Assembly: GCA_013201155.1 (NCBI GenBank) | Contig: CP053716.1 | Coordinates: 248,001-312,000 of the forward strand | Direction of reading: 5' to 3' | DNA: 64,000 nucleotides | DNA from: Berryella wangjianweii | GTDB lineage: Bacteria > Actinomycetota > Coriobacteriia > Coriobacteriales > Eggerthellaceae | Shown: in pieces, positions 44,995-53,345 of the stretch | Layout of the letters: every line of letters begins with the position of its first letter | Position numbering within the stretch: the stretch's first letter is position 1 | Position numbers and translations under genes: made by a program | The notes under the pieces: generated by a model | Seen by the model: the letters and a program-made list of their open reading frames with translations, nothing else | Told to the model about the DNA's origin: nothing | Database searches by the model: none

Positions 44995-46425
44995 ATGAAC
45001 GAGATCAAGTGCCCTCATTGCGGGCAGGCATTCACGGTGGACGAGTCGGGATACGCGGCCTTGCTCCAGCAGGTGCGCGACACCGAGTTTGCTCGTGAGG
45101 TGGCTGCGAATCGTCAGCTTGTCGAGCAGGCGGCGACTGCCAACCGGGAAAGCGCCGTGGCCCAGGCGCGCGAGGCTCTGTCTGAGGAACTGGCGAAGGC
45201 GCGCGCCGAAGCCGAGCGGAGCCGTGCGCAGGTGGAGCTTGAGCGCCAGAAGGCCGCAGCCGAGCTTGCCGAGGCTCTGGGCCAGGCTCGCACAGGGCTT
45301 CAGGAGCGCATCGCCCAGGCCGAGCGTGAACGCGACGAGCTGAGGCACCGCTTGGACGCGCAGCGCTCAGAGGCTGAGCTGCGCGAGAAGGCGCTCGTGG
45401 CCGATCAGGGGCTGCGCAGCGCCGAGGAGCGTCGCAAGCTTGAGACCGAGCGCGACCGACTTCTTCTTGAGCTTGACCGCGCGCAGGCGGGAGCCGAGGA
45501 GCTGAAGCTGCGTCACGCCAACGAGCTGGCCTCTCAGGCCAAGATGAAGGACGAGGCCATCGCCGTGCGCGAGCGCGAGATCGAGAACATGCGTCGCATG
45601 CGCGCCGAGCTTTCCACCAAGATGGTGGGGGAGAGTCTTGAGCGCTTCTGCGAGGACGAGTTCAACAAGCTGCGCGCCACCGGTTTCCAGACGGCCTCCT
45701 TCGGCAAGGACAACGACGTGGTGGACGGCAGCAAGGGCGATTACGTGTACCGCGAGTTCGACCAGGCGGGCGCCGAGGTGGTCTCCATCATGTTCGAGAT
45801 GAAGAACGAGATGGACGCCACGGCCACCAAGAAGCGCAACGAGGACCACTTCAAGAAGCTCGACCAGGACCGTCGCAACAAGAAGTGCGAGTACGCGGTG
45901 CTGGTGTCGCTTCTGGAGCGTGATTCCGATTACTACAACACGGGCATCGTGGACGTGTCCTTCGCCTCGGGCTACCCGAAGATGTACGTCATCCGCCCGC
46001 AGTTCTTCATTCCGCTGATCACGCTGATTCGCAACGAGGCGCTGCGCTCGCTGGGGGTGCGACGCGAGCTTGAGGCGGTAAGGCGCCAGAACATCGACGT
46101 GTCGAACTTCGAGGATCAGCTGGGTGAGATGAAGGAGCGCTTCGGAAAGAACGTGGATGTGGCGCGGCGCAAGTTCCAGGCGGCCATCGACGACATCGAC
46201 GCCACAATTCGCAAGCTTGAGAAGATCAAGGCCGAGCTGACCAGCTCTGACCGCAATCTTGACCTGGCGAACCGCAAGCTGGAGGACATCACGGTGAAGA
46301 AGCTGACGCGCAAGAACCCCACGATGAAGGCGAAGTTCGATGAGGCGTGGGCCCTGCGCGCCGAAAGCGTCGATGGGTCGGATGACGAGCATCTTGCCGA
46401 GGCGGTGCTGCTGGACGACGAGTAG
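44995..46425 (+). CDS. DUF2130-family coiled-coil protein with nuclease-like core
   Basis: The 476-residue protein begins with a small zinc-finger-like part (IKCPHCGQAFTVDESGYAAL), then a coiled coil at about 35-200 rich in Glu, Arg and Ala. The conserved DUF2130 region follows, with GESLERFCEDEFN, GDYVYREFDQAG, IMFEMKNE and HFKKLDQDRRNKKCEYAVLVSLLE. Asp and the E-x-K of FEMKN resemble a PD-(D/E)XK nuclease core, an inference. The C-terminus is a second helical region. ATG 44995 follows GAAAGGAG. The biological role of this family is not established. Confidence 0.88.
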   Translation: MNEIKCPHCGQAFTVDESGYAALLQQVRDTEFAREVAANRQLVEQAATANRESAVAQAREALSEELAKARAEAERSRAQVELERQKAAAELAEALGQARTGLQERIAQAERERDELRHRLDAQRSEAELREKALVADQGLRSAEERRKLETERDRLLLELDRAQAGAEELKLRHANELASQAKMKDEAIAVREREIENMRRMRAELSTKMVGESLERFCEDEFNKLRATGFQTASFGKDNDVVDGSKGDYVYREFDQAGAEVVSIMFEMKNEMDATATKKRNEDHFKKLDQDRRNKKCEYAVLVSLLERDSDYYNTGIVDVSFASGYPKMYVIRPQFFIPLITLIRNEALRSLGVRRELEAVRRQNIDVSNFEDQLGEMKERFGKNVDVARRKFQAAIDDIDATIRKLEKIKAELTSSDRNLDLANRKLEDITVKKLTRKNPTMKAKFDEAWALRAESVDGSDDEHLAEAVLLDDE

Positions 46426-46469
46426 GCCTGCGAGCCGGTCTGCCGACGCGGCCCAATCAGGCGAATCGC

Positions 46470-46503
46470 GCTTCCGCAAGATGAGGGTCGCTCTTGCGGA
46501 AGC
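46470..46503. repeat. Perfect 12-base inverted repeat between convergent genes
   Basis: GCTTCCGCAAGA (46470-46481) and TCTTGCGGAAGC (46492-46503) are perfect complements around a 10-base loop. There is no T run, so it may be a terminator of the DUF2130 gene or a transcript-end stabiliser. Confidence 0.65.
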
Positions 46504-46615
46504 AGGCGGTCTGCAGGCGGAGGTTCCGCGCGCGGATGAGCGGCTCTCAAGAGGGCGGGATGCTGCACAGGGCCTGAGCGCCTGCGCCGGCGAGGCTTCG
46601 CCGGTCGAAGCCGAA

Positions 46616-46654
46616 CCGCCTCCCTCTTCCCGTCGTCGGGGGAGTGGGAGGCGG
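46616..46654 (-). terminator. Hairpin, likely terminator of glnN
   Basis: CCGCCTCCC (46616-46624) pairs with GGGAGGCGG (46646-46654), with partial inner pairing. It lies 57 bases beyond the glnN stop. The T run on the minus strand is weak. Confidence 0.5.
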
Positions 46655-46710
46655 CTTGAAGCGTGCGGGCCCTCGTGCGGCGTGCGGCGGCCCCGTGCAT
46701 GCGGCGGCGC

Positions 46711-48795
46711 CTACACGTAGAACAGCAGATTGTTGTACGACGGCGCCGGCCAGAAATCACGGCAGGTGATGATCTCAAGCCCATCGATTGCGCGGCGCAG
46801 CGCGCTCATGGCGGGCACCACCTGATGGGCGTAGAACGTGGCGCGCTCCTGCGAGTCGTCGATGGCCTCGGCCTGCTTGTGCAGGGCATCCAGCTCGCGC
46901 GTGGCCCGCGCGGCCTCGACGATGCCTGCGGCTAGGCGAGCGGCCAGATCGCGCTGCGACGCGCAGTCCACGCCGATGGCGTCGAGCGCGGCCACGTTCT
47001 GGGCCGTCTCGGTGGCGTAGCGGCTGATTGCGGGAATGTAGGTGCGGCGGGCCATGCGCTTCATCACGCGGCACTCGATGCTCAGCAGCTTGATGTACTT
47101 GTCCAGCTTCACCTCATAGCGGCTGCGCACCTCGGTTTCGTTCAGCACGCCGAACTCCTCGAACAAGGCGATGCTCTTCGGGGCGACGTAGGCGGGCAGG
47201 GCGTCAGCCGTGGTCTTGTGGTTGGCCAGGCCGCGGCGGGCGGCCTCCTCCTCCCACTCGCCGGCGTATCCGTTGCCGTTGAACACGATGCGCTGATGGT
47301 CGGTCAGCGATCGCTTCACCCACGCGATGGCCGCGGATTCGAAGCGCTCGGTCGGCACGTCTTCAAGCGCATCGGCGAAGCCCTTCAGGCTCTTCGCGAC
47401 TGCGGTGTTCAGCACGGTGTTGGCGTCGGCCAGGTTCACGTTCGAGCCCGGCATGCGGAACTCGAACTTGTTGCCGGTGAAGGCGAAGGGGCTGGTGCGG
47501 TTGCGGTCGGTGTTGTCCTTCAGGAAGTTGGGCAGCACGGCCACGCCCAGGTCCATGGCCACCTGGCCGGCCGAGTGGTACTCGGTGCCGTTGATCAGCG
47601 ACTCCATGATGGCGCCCAGCTCGTCGCCCAGGAAGATCGACACGATGGCCGGCGGTGCCTCGTGCGCGCCCAGGCGATGGTCGTTCCCCGCTGATGCCAC
47701 CGACATGCGCAGCAGCTCCTGGTAATTGTCCACGGCCTCGATCACCGCGGTCAGAAACACCAGGAAGCGCAGGTTCTCGACCGGGTTGTCGCCGGGGTCG
47801 AGCAGGTTCTTGTCGCCGGCGGCAAGCGACCAGTTGTCGTGCTTCCCTGAGCCGTTGATGCCCTCGAAGGGCTTCTCATGCAGCAGGCACACCAGGCCGT
47901 GGTGCGAGGCCAGCAGGCGCATCTTCTCCATGGTCAGCAGGTTCTCGTCGATGGCGCGGTTGGCGTTGGCGAAGATCGGGGCCAGCTCGTGCTGAGCGGG
48001 GGCCACCTCGTTGTGCTTGGTGCGGGCCGATATGCCCAGCGCCCACAGCTCGTCGTCGAGCTCCTTCATGAAGGCGTTCACCGTGGGGCGGATCGCGCCG
48101 AAGTAGTGCTCGTCAAGCTCCTGGCCCTTGCAGGGAGGTGCGCCGAACAGCGTGCGCCCCGTAAGCACCAGGTCCTCGCGGGCGGCGTAGTCGCGTTCTG
48201 AGATCAGGAAGAACTCCTGCTCGGCACCTACCGTGGTCACGATCCGCTCCGGGAACTCGCCGAACAGGGCCAGCACGCGCTTGGCCTGAGCCTCCACCGC
48301 GTGCATCGAGCGCAGCAGCGGGGTCTTCTTGTCCAGGGCCTCTCCGCGGTAGCTGCAGAAGGCGGTGGGAATGCACAGCACCTCGTCTTTGATGAAGGCG
48401 TAGCTGGTGGGATCCCAGGCGGTGTAGCCGCGGGCCTCGAAGGTGGCGCGCAGGCCCCCCGAGGGAAAGCTTGACGCGTCCGGCTCGCCCTGAATCAGCT
48501 CCTTGCCCGAGAAGCGCGTGATGGCCGAGCCGTCCTCCTCGGGGCTCAGGAAGGCATCGTGCTTCTCGGAGGTGACGCCCGACAGCGGCTGAAACCAGTG
48601 CGTGAAGTGCGTGGCGCCCTTCTCGATGGCCCATTCCTTCATGGCGTGCGCTACGACGTTGGCAACCTCCAGGTCAAGGGGCTCGCCTTGCTCGACGGTT
48701 CTCATCAGGCATGCGTAGGTGGCCGAGGGCAGCTTCTCGCGCATGGTGCGCTTGTCGAACACGTTCGACCCGTAGATCTGCGAGATCTTCGACAT
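46711..48795 (-). CDS. glnN: Type III glutamine synthetase
   Basis: The 694-residue protein has the length and motifs of GSIII: THFTHWFQPLSG near residue 65, EKHDAFL, then KELIQGEPDASSFPSGGLR with ARGYTAWDP. The catalytic part contains VGAEQEFFLI, KHNEVAPAQHELAPIF, and ingsgkhdNWSL-type GSGKHDNWS. It makes glutamine from glutamate and ammonia in the cytoplasm. GAAAGGAAG precedes the ATG. It stands alone; no glnB-like gene lies beside it. Confidence 0.96.
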   Translation of the reverse strand: MSKISQIYGSNVFDKRTMREKLPSATYACLMRTVEQGEPLDLEVANVVAHAMKEWAIEKGATHFTHWFQPLSGVTSEKHDAFLSPEEDGSAITRFSGKELIQGEPDASSFPSGGLRATFEARGYTAWDPTSYAFIKDEVLCIPTAFCSYRGEALDKKTPLLRSMHAVEAQAKRVLALFGEFPERIVTTVGAEQEFFLISERDYAAREDLVLTGRTLFGAPPCKGQELDEHYFGAIRPTVNAFMKELDDELWALGISARTKHNEVAPAQHELAPIFANANRAIDENLLTMEKMRLLASHHGLVCLLHEKPFEGINGSGKHDNWSLAAGDKNLLDPGDNPVENLRFLVFLTAVIEAVDNYQELLRMSVASAGNDHRLGAHEAPPAIVSIFLGDELGAIMESLINGTEYHSAGQVAMDLGVAVLPNFLKDNTDRNRTSPFAFTGNKFEFRMPGSNVNLADANTVLNTAVAKSLKGFADALEDVPTERFESAAIAWVKRSLTDHQRIVFNGNGYAGEWEEEAARRGLANHKTTADALPAYVAPKSIALFEEFGVLNETEVRSRYEVKLDKYIKLLSIECRVMKRMARRTYIPAISRYATETAQNVAALDAIGVDCASQRDLAARLAAGIVEAARATRELDALHKQAEAIDDSQERATFYAHQVVPAMSALRRAIDGLEIITCRDFWPAPSYNNLLFYV

Positions 48796-48961
48796 GGGGT
48801 GCTTCCTTTCGACTGGGGCGGCCCGCAGCGCATCGTGGGGCTGGGAAGATGATAATCGATACCGCCGGCCGGCATGCGATGCGCCGGGGAAGGGTCGCGC
48901 GTTCTTAACAAACGGACGGGCGCGAGAGGGTGACGCGGGCGCGAGCGTGCGGCTGCGGGCG

Positions 48962-49753
48962 TCAGCCGCAGCGCAGAAAGGCCAGGGCTCCCGGGCGACT
49001 CAGGTCGGGTGCATGACGGTATCCCCAATCGAAGGAGGTCAGCTGCGCTGGGTCATCGATTCCGCTCTCGGCGCACCAGCGCACGAAGCTCCCCCGCGCC
49101 TTCTTCGCGAAGGGCGCGCGCTGAACGGGCTTGCCGTCCCTTACGCCCTCGTAGAACGCGCATGACACCACCCGGGCCTTCTCCCGGCCCGTTTCGTCGC
49201 CCTCCTCGTCGCTTCCCGCCAGCGCCGCGCGGGCGTACTCCTGCGAGGCCAGGTTGACCACGGTGTCGCATTCCGCCGACAGGGCGCGGAACAGGCTGTC
49301 GCCCCAGAATCGGTAGAGGTTCGCATGCTGGCCCACCTGCAGGCGCGCCTGCATCTCAAGGCGGTAGGGCGCGATGCCGTCGAAGGGTCTCAGCAGGCCG
49401 AACATGCCCGAAACGATCAGCAGTCGGTCTTCCAGGTACTTTAGCGCCGCCTCGCTGAGGGTGGCGGCCGACAGGCTCTGGTACTGCAGGCCGTCGTAGG
49501 CGAACAGGGCGGGCGTCAATGCGGCCAGGTTCGCGGGCGCGCAGGGAAACGCCTGCGCGTAGCGCCCCACGAAGCGCTCGGCCTGCGCGGCCAGCTTGTC
49601 CGAGCAGCCCCACAGCCGCTGACGCTGGGCGGGGTCAAGGGCGCACAGGGCATCTGAAACCTGGCGCGCCTGCTGGCAGAAGCGAGGGAGGGCGCGCGCG
49701 GGCAGCGGGCTTTCCTCCACCATGGTCTTGGCGGGCGAGATGATGAACCTCAC
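48962..49753 (-). CDS. yaaA: Peroxide stress protein YaaA (DUF328)
   Basis: The 263-residue protein matches YaaA: MRFIISPAKTM at the start, PALFAYDGLQYQSL in the middle, LIVSGMFGLLRPFDGIAPYRLEM, and NLASQEYARA near the end. In Escherichia coli YaaA lowers free iron during hydrogen peroxide stress. The start is GTG at 49753 with AAGGA about eight bases upstream. The family usually has about 255 residues. It is divergent from the acetamidase gene with about 180 bases between. Confidence 0.93.
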   Translation of the reverse strand: MRFIISPAKTMVEESPLPARALPRFCQQARQVSDALCALDPAQRQRLWGCSDKLAAQAERFVGRYAQAFPCAPANLAALTPALFAYDGLQYQSLSAATLSEAALKYLEDRLLIVSGMFGLLRPFDGIAPYRLEMQARLQVGQHANLYRFWGDSLFRALSAECDTVVNLASQEYARAALAGSDEEGDETGREKARVVSCAFYEGVRDGKPVQRAPFAKKARGSFVRWCAESGIDDPAQLTSFDWGYRHAPDLSRPGALAFLRCG

Positions 49754-49930
49754 GATGGCTTCCTTTCGGCGCTTATCCCGGCTCCTTGCGGTGATTCTCC
49801 TGCTTTCAGGGCGTTTGCTCCGCTCACGGGACGTTTCGTACCGCTCACCCCCTAATTATGGCTGAAAGATTTAGATTAAGCATCGGCGGCGGTTATCGGT
49901 ATCGGTGGGGATAAGAGAGGATGATGCCGT

Positions 49931-50848
49931 ATGCAGACGATACGCTCGCAGGTGTACCGGTTCTCGCGCGACAACGAGCCGTGCGCCCGAGTTGCCCCTG
50001 GTGAGGTTCTGGTGTTCAGCACGCTCGACTGCTTCTCGAACAGGCTGACCGACGAGGGCGTCACCATGGCCACGCTCGACTATGGGTACGACGTGGCCAA
50101 TCCGGCTGCGGGCCCGGTGTACGTGGAAGGCGCCGAGCCCGGCGATGTGCTGGTGGTGGACGTCTACGATATCGCCGTGGCTGACGAGGGGACCATCGCC
50201 ACCGACGACCATTGCGGGCCGCTTCACGAGGGAATGCCCTACGCTACCAAGAAGGTGCCGATTCGCGACGGATACGCCCTGTTCAACGAGGTGCGAATTC
50301 CGGTGCGCCCCATGATCGGCGTGATCGGCTGCGCTCCCGACGGTCCTGACGTGATCGACGGCTACGTGGGCAGCCACGGCGGCAACATGGACAACAGGCT
50401 CATCGGCGCGGGAACGCGTCTGCACCTTCCCGTGCGCGTGCCCGGCGCCCTTCTGCAGATGGGCGACGTGCATGCCGCCATGGGCGACGCCGAGATCTGC
50501 GGAACCGGCATCGAGATTCCCGCGCGCATCACGGTGCGCGTGTCGCTGTTGAAGGGCTTCGTGCTGAATTGGCCGGTGCTGGAGACCGCCGATCGCTGGT
50601 ACGTGAACGCCTGCGGTCAGGAGTACGACGAGGCCTGCAAGGCCGCCAGCGCCGAGCTGCATCGCCTGCTTTCCCAGCAGACGGGCTGGTCGCGTGCGGA
50701 CGTGTACATGTACATGTCGGTGCAGTGCGACCTTGAGCTGAACCAGGCGTGCAAGCCCTGCGCGGTGCCGCTTTCGCTGCGCTTCGGCGCGCCGAAGCTC
50801 TCGCAGTTCCCGCCGTTGATTCCCGTTCCGTCCACCATCGTCCGCTAG
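49931..50848 (+). CDS. Acetamidase/formamidase family protein
   Basis: The 305-residue protein has the FmdA/AmdA layout. Recognised segments are NPAAGPVYVEGAEPGDVLVV, IGVIGCAPDG, SHGGNMDN and GDVHAAMGDAEICGTGIE. It hydrolyses short amides to ammonia and an acid. The ATG follows GAGAGG about ten bases upstream. The amino-acid permease gene begins 13 bases after its stop, so the two form an operon; an amide-bearing amino acid or polyamine-type substrate is possible. Specificity is not known. Confidence 0.9.
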   Translation: MQTIRSQVYRFSRDNEPCARVAPGEVLVFSTLDCFSNRLTDEGVTMATLDYGYDVANPAAGPVYVEGAEPGDVLVVDVYDIAVADEGTIATDDHCGPLHEGMPYATKKVPIRDGYALFNEVRIPVRPMIGVIGCAPDGPDVIDGYVGSHGGNMDNRLIGAGTRLHLPVRVPGALLQMGDVHAAMGDAEICGTGIEIPARITVRVSLLKGFVLNWPVLETADRWYVNACGQEYDEACKAASAELHRLLSQQTGWSRADVYMYMSVQCDLELNQACKPCAVPLSLRFGAPKLSQFPPLIPVPSTIVR

Positions 50849-50861
50849 CAAGGAGCAGCAT

Positions 50862-52250
50862 ATGAACGACATCAGCCAGGGCGCCCCGCAGAAGGGCGGC
50901 GTCGAGCGGTTCGGCTACAAGCAGGAGCTCAAGCGCGGCTTGGGCCTGTGGGACATCGTGCTCTACGGCGTCCTGTTCATGGTGATCATCGCGCCGCACT
51001 CCATCTACGGCCTGGTCGATTACGAGTCGCAGGGCCTGCCCACCCTCGTGTACATCATCGGCTTCGTCGCCATCAGCTTCACGGCGCTCAGCTACATGCG
51101 CATGAGCAACCGCTTTCCGATCGCGGGGTCGGTGTACTCCTACGTGCAGCGCGGCATCAACCCGCACGTGGGCTTTCTGTCAGGCTGGCTGATCTTGCTG
51201 GACTACTGCATCGCGCCGGCGCTGCTGTACGTGATGGTGGCCAACTGGGGCACGCTGCTGGTTCCGGGCAGCCCCTGGTACGTGTGGGTCATCGCGTTCG
51301 TGGCCTTCAACACCTTCGTCACCATTCGCGGCATGAGCCTTACGCGCGGCATCGACTTCGTGATCTTCGCCGTCGAGATTCTGGCCGTGGTGGCCTTCGT
51401 GGCCCTGGGCTGCATGTTCATCATGGGAGGGGGCGGCGCCGGCGAGTTCAACCTTGACCCCATCTACCAGGCGGGCAAGGTGGACGCCCACTTCGTCGCG
51501 GCCGCCATCTCGATCGCGGCCCTGAACTTCCTGGGCTTCGACGGCATCTCGACGCTGGCTGAGGAGACCGAGCACCCCGAGAAGAACATCGGCCGCGGCA
51601 TCATGATCGCTCTGAGCATCATCATCGTGGTGTTCATCGCGCAGACCTACATCGCGGCGCTGATCCAGCCCGACTGGCAGCATGTTGACAAGGAGAACGC
51701 CTTCTTCGTGGGCGTGGAGCTGATCGGCGGCCCGATCTTCCAGAAGATCATGCTTGTGATCAACATCGTGGCCATCGGCATCGCCAACATCATGAACGCC
51801 CAGACGGCGGCCTCGCGCCTGCTGTACAGCATGGGCCGCGACCGCACGATTCCCGGCATCTTCGGGAAGGTGCACGAGAAGTATCGGACCCCGTACGTGG
51901 GCGCGCTGTTCATCGGCGCGATCGCCCTGGTGCTGTCGCTGTTCCTGGACATGGGCGCTTTGGCGACGCTGGTGAACTTCGGGGCCCTGTCCTCGTTCAT
52001 CGTGCTGAACTTCGCGGTGTTCTGGTTCTTCTTCATCAGAGAGGGCAAGCGCGCCACCGCGGGGGACTGGGTGAGGTACGTGGCGTGCCCCTGGGCCGGC
52101 ATCCTGATCCTTGCCTACGTGTTCACGGGCTTCGATGCGCTGACCTACACCATCGGCGTCACGTGGCTGGTGATCGGCGTGATCGTTGCCGCCGTGAAGT
52201 CGAAGGGCTTCCGCGAGGTGCCGGACGCCTTCAAGAACCTCCAGCTGTAG
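50862..52250 (+). CDS. APC-family amino acid permease
   Basis: The 462-residue protein has twelve hydrophobic segments. It starts with a short cytoplasmic part and LKRGLGLWDIVLYGVLFMV, then FPIAGSVYSYVQRGINP, which is the typical APC first-half signature, and LNFLGFDGISTLAEETEHPEKN in the middle. AAGGAG precedes the ATG. It shares an operon with the acetamidase. It probably imports an amino acid or amine. Confidence 0.92.
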   Translation: MNDISQGAPQKGGVERFGYKQELKRGLGLWDIVLYGVLFMVIIAPHSIYGLVDYESQGLPTLVYIIGFVAISFTALSYMRMSNRFPIAGSVYSYVQRGINPHVGFLSGWLILLDYCIAPALLYVMVANWGTLLVPGSPWYVWVIAFVAFNTFVTIRGMSLTRGIDFVIFAVEILAVVAFVALGCMFIMGGGGAGEFNLDPIYQAGKVDAHFVAAAISIAALNFLGFDGISTLAEETEHPEKNIGRGIMIALSIIIVVFIAQTYIAALIQPDWQHVDKENAFFVGVELIGGPIFQKIMLVINIVAIGIANIMNAQTAASRLLYSMGRDRTIPGIFGKVHEKYRTPYVGALFIGAIALVLSLFLDMGALATLVNFGALSSFIVLNFAVFWFFFIREGKRATAGDWVRYVACPWAGILILAYVFTGFDALTYTIGVTWLVIGVIVAAVKSKGFREVPDAFKNLQL

Positions 52251-52450
52251 GCCGAGGGAAATCGCGAGCGGCTCTCCGGTCGGCCCGCAGGCCAGAGGGG
52301 GTGCCGAGCGCATGCCAGGGCGCTTCGCCGATCGCCGTGGACTGTCCGCGACTGATGCAGGGGAGTTTCCGAGCGTATGCCGGGCCGCTTCGCCGGCCGA
52401 CTGTCGAAGGGCGCGACCCGCACGGGCCGCGCCCTTCGTGCGTGAGATGC

Positions 52451-52792
52451 CTACTGCCACGAGCTCCAGGTTTGAGGGGCGTAGCCCACGGTGGCCCGCT
52501 GACCGTTGCGCACGATCGGCAAACGCAGCACCTGCTGGTTCTCAAGCAGCTTGTCGAACAGCATCGAGGCAGGCGTGTGCTGCACCAGGGTCAGGGCGTA
52601 GGCATCCTTGCAGTCCGGGTCGATCAGGGCCTCGGCTCCTCCCACCGCGCGCATGACCGACGTCAGCTCGCCCTTGCTCAGCGGCTTCTGCCGAATATCG
52701 ATGAAGTGCACCTGGATGCGGCGCTCCTTGAAGTAGCGCTGGGCCTTCTTCACATCGAAGCTTTTGGGCGTGCCGAAGATCTGGATGGTCAT
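52451..52792 (-). CDS. ArsC/Spx-family thioredoxin-fold protein lacking the active-site Cys
   Basis: The 113-residue protein has the ArsC/Spx fold. The start TIQIFGTPKSFDVKKAQRYF matches a clostridial ArsC-like subgroup in which the residue before FD is the catalytic Cys; here it is Ser11. Further conserved parts are KPLSKGELTSVM, LLENQQVLRLPIVRNG and ATVGYAP. The only Cys is in DPDCKDAY, far from the active site. Thus arsenate reduction is unlikely and a binding or regulatory role is possible. ATG 52792 follows AAGGAG; earlier in-frame codons lack a site. Confidence 0.85.
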   Translation of the reverse strand: MTIQIFGTPKSFDVKKAQRYFKERRIQVHFIDIRQKPLSKGELTSVMRAVGGAEALIDPDCKDAYALTLVQHTPASMLFDKLLENQQVLRLPIVRNGQRATVGYAPQTWSSWQ

Positions 52793-52943
52793 GCTGCTCC
52801 TTGGTTGCGGCCGGTGCGGTGGGTCCATTCTGCCACGAGCACGGGAAATAATCGAAACGCGTTGTAGGCACAACAGACTTTCAACGGGCGTGATGAGATA
52901 GTCGCGTCATCCATCCTGACGCCCCTCGCAAGAAAGAGGCCCC

Positions 52944-53324
52944 ATGCCGTTCGTGAACCTCCCCGTCGATGCCCCCGCGAAACTGGCGACGCTGGTGGGG
53001 CACCGCATGGGCCAGCAGCCCACGCGCTGCCTGACGCGAGACGAGGACGTCGACGTGAGGCTGCTGGCCTTCTCCTGCGGAGAGGGGCTGGTGGACACGA
53101 GGTGCGCGGCTGACACGCTGTACCTGGTGCTTGAGGGCATGGCACAGGTGACCTGTGGAAATCGCCGCGTTGCCCTGTGCGCGGGCGAGGTGCTGCGCGT
53201 GCCCGCAAAGGTGGCGCATTCCGTGACGGGGGAGGGCGGGTTCAAGATGCTCCAGATCGCCTTGGGCGACGCCTGCGAGCCCGACGGGGTGCTCGACGCG
53301 CATGGTCTGGGAGTGCTCGGCTAG
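52944..53324 (+). CDS. Cupin-domain protein
   Basis: The 126-residue protein is a small beta-barrel cupin. It has LAFSCGEGLVDTRCAADTLYLVLEG, then a run of short strands and LCAGEVLRVPAKVAHSV, which includes the second cupin motif and one conserved His. The first cupin motif keeps few of the usual metal-binding histidines. It resembles single-domain cupins common in gut anaerobes. GAAAGAGG precedes the ATG. Function is unknown. Confidence 0.85.
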   Translation: MPFVNLPVDAPAKLATLVGHRMGQQPTRCLTRDEDVDVRLLAFSCGEGLVDTRCAADTLYLVLEGMAQVTCGNRRVALCAGEVLRVPAKVAHSVTGEGGFKMLQIALGDACEPDGVLDAHGLGVLG

Positions 53325-53345
53325 GTTGGGCTCACCGGCGTGGCG

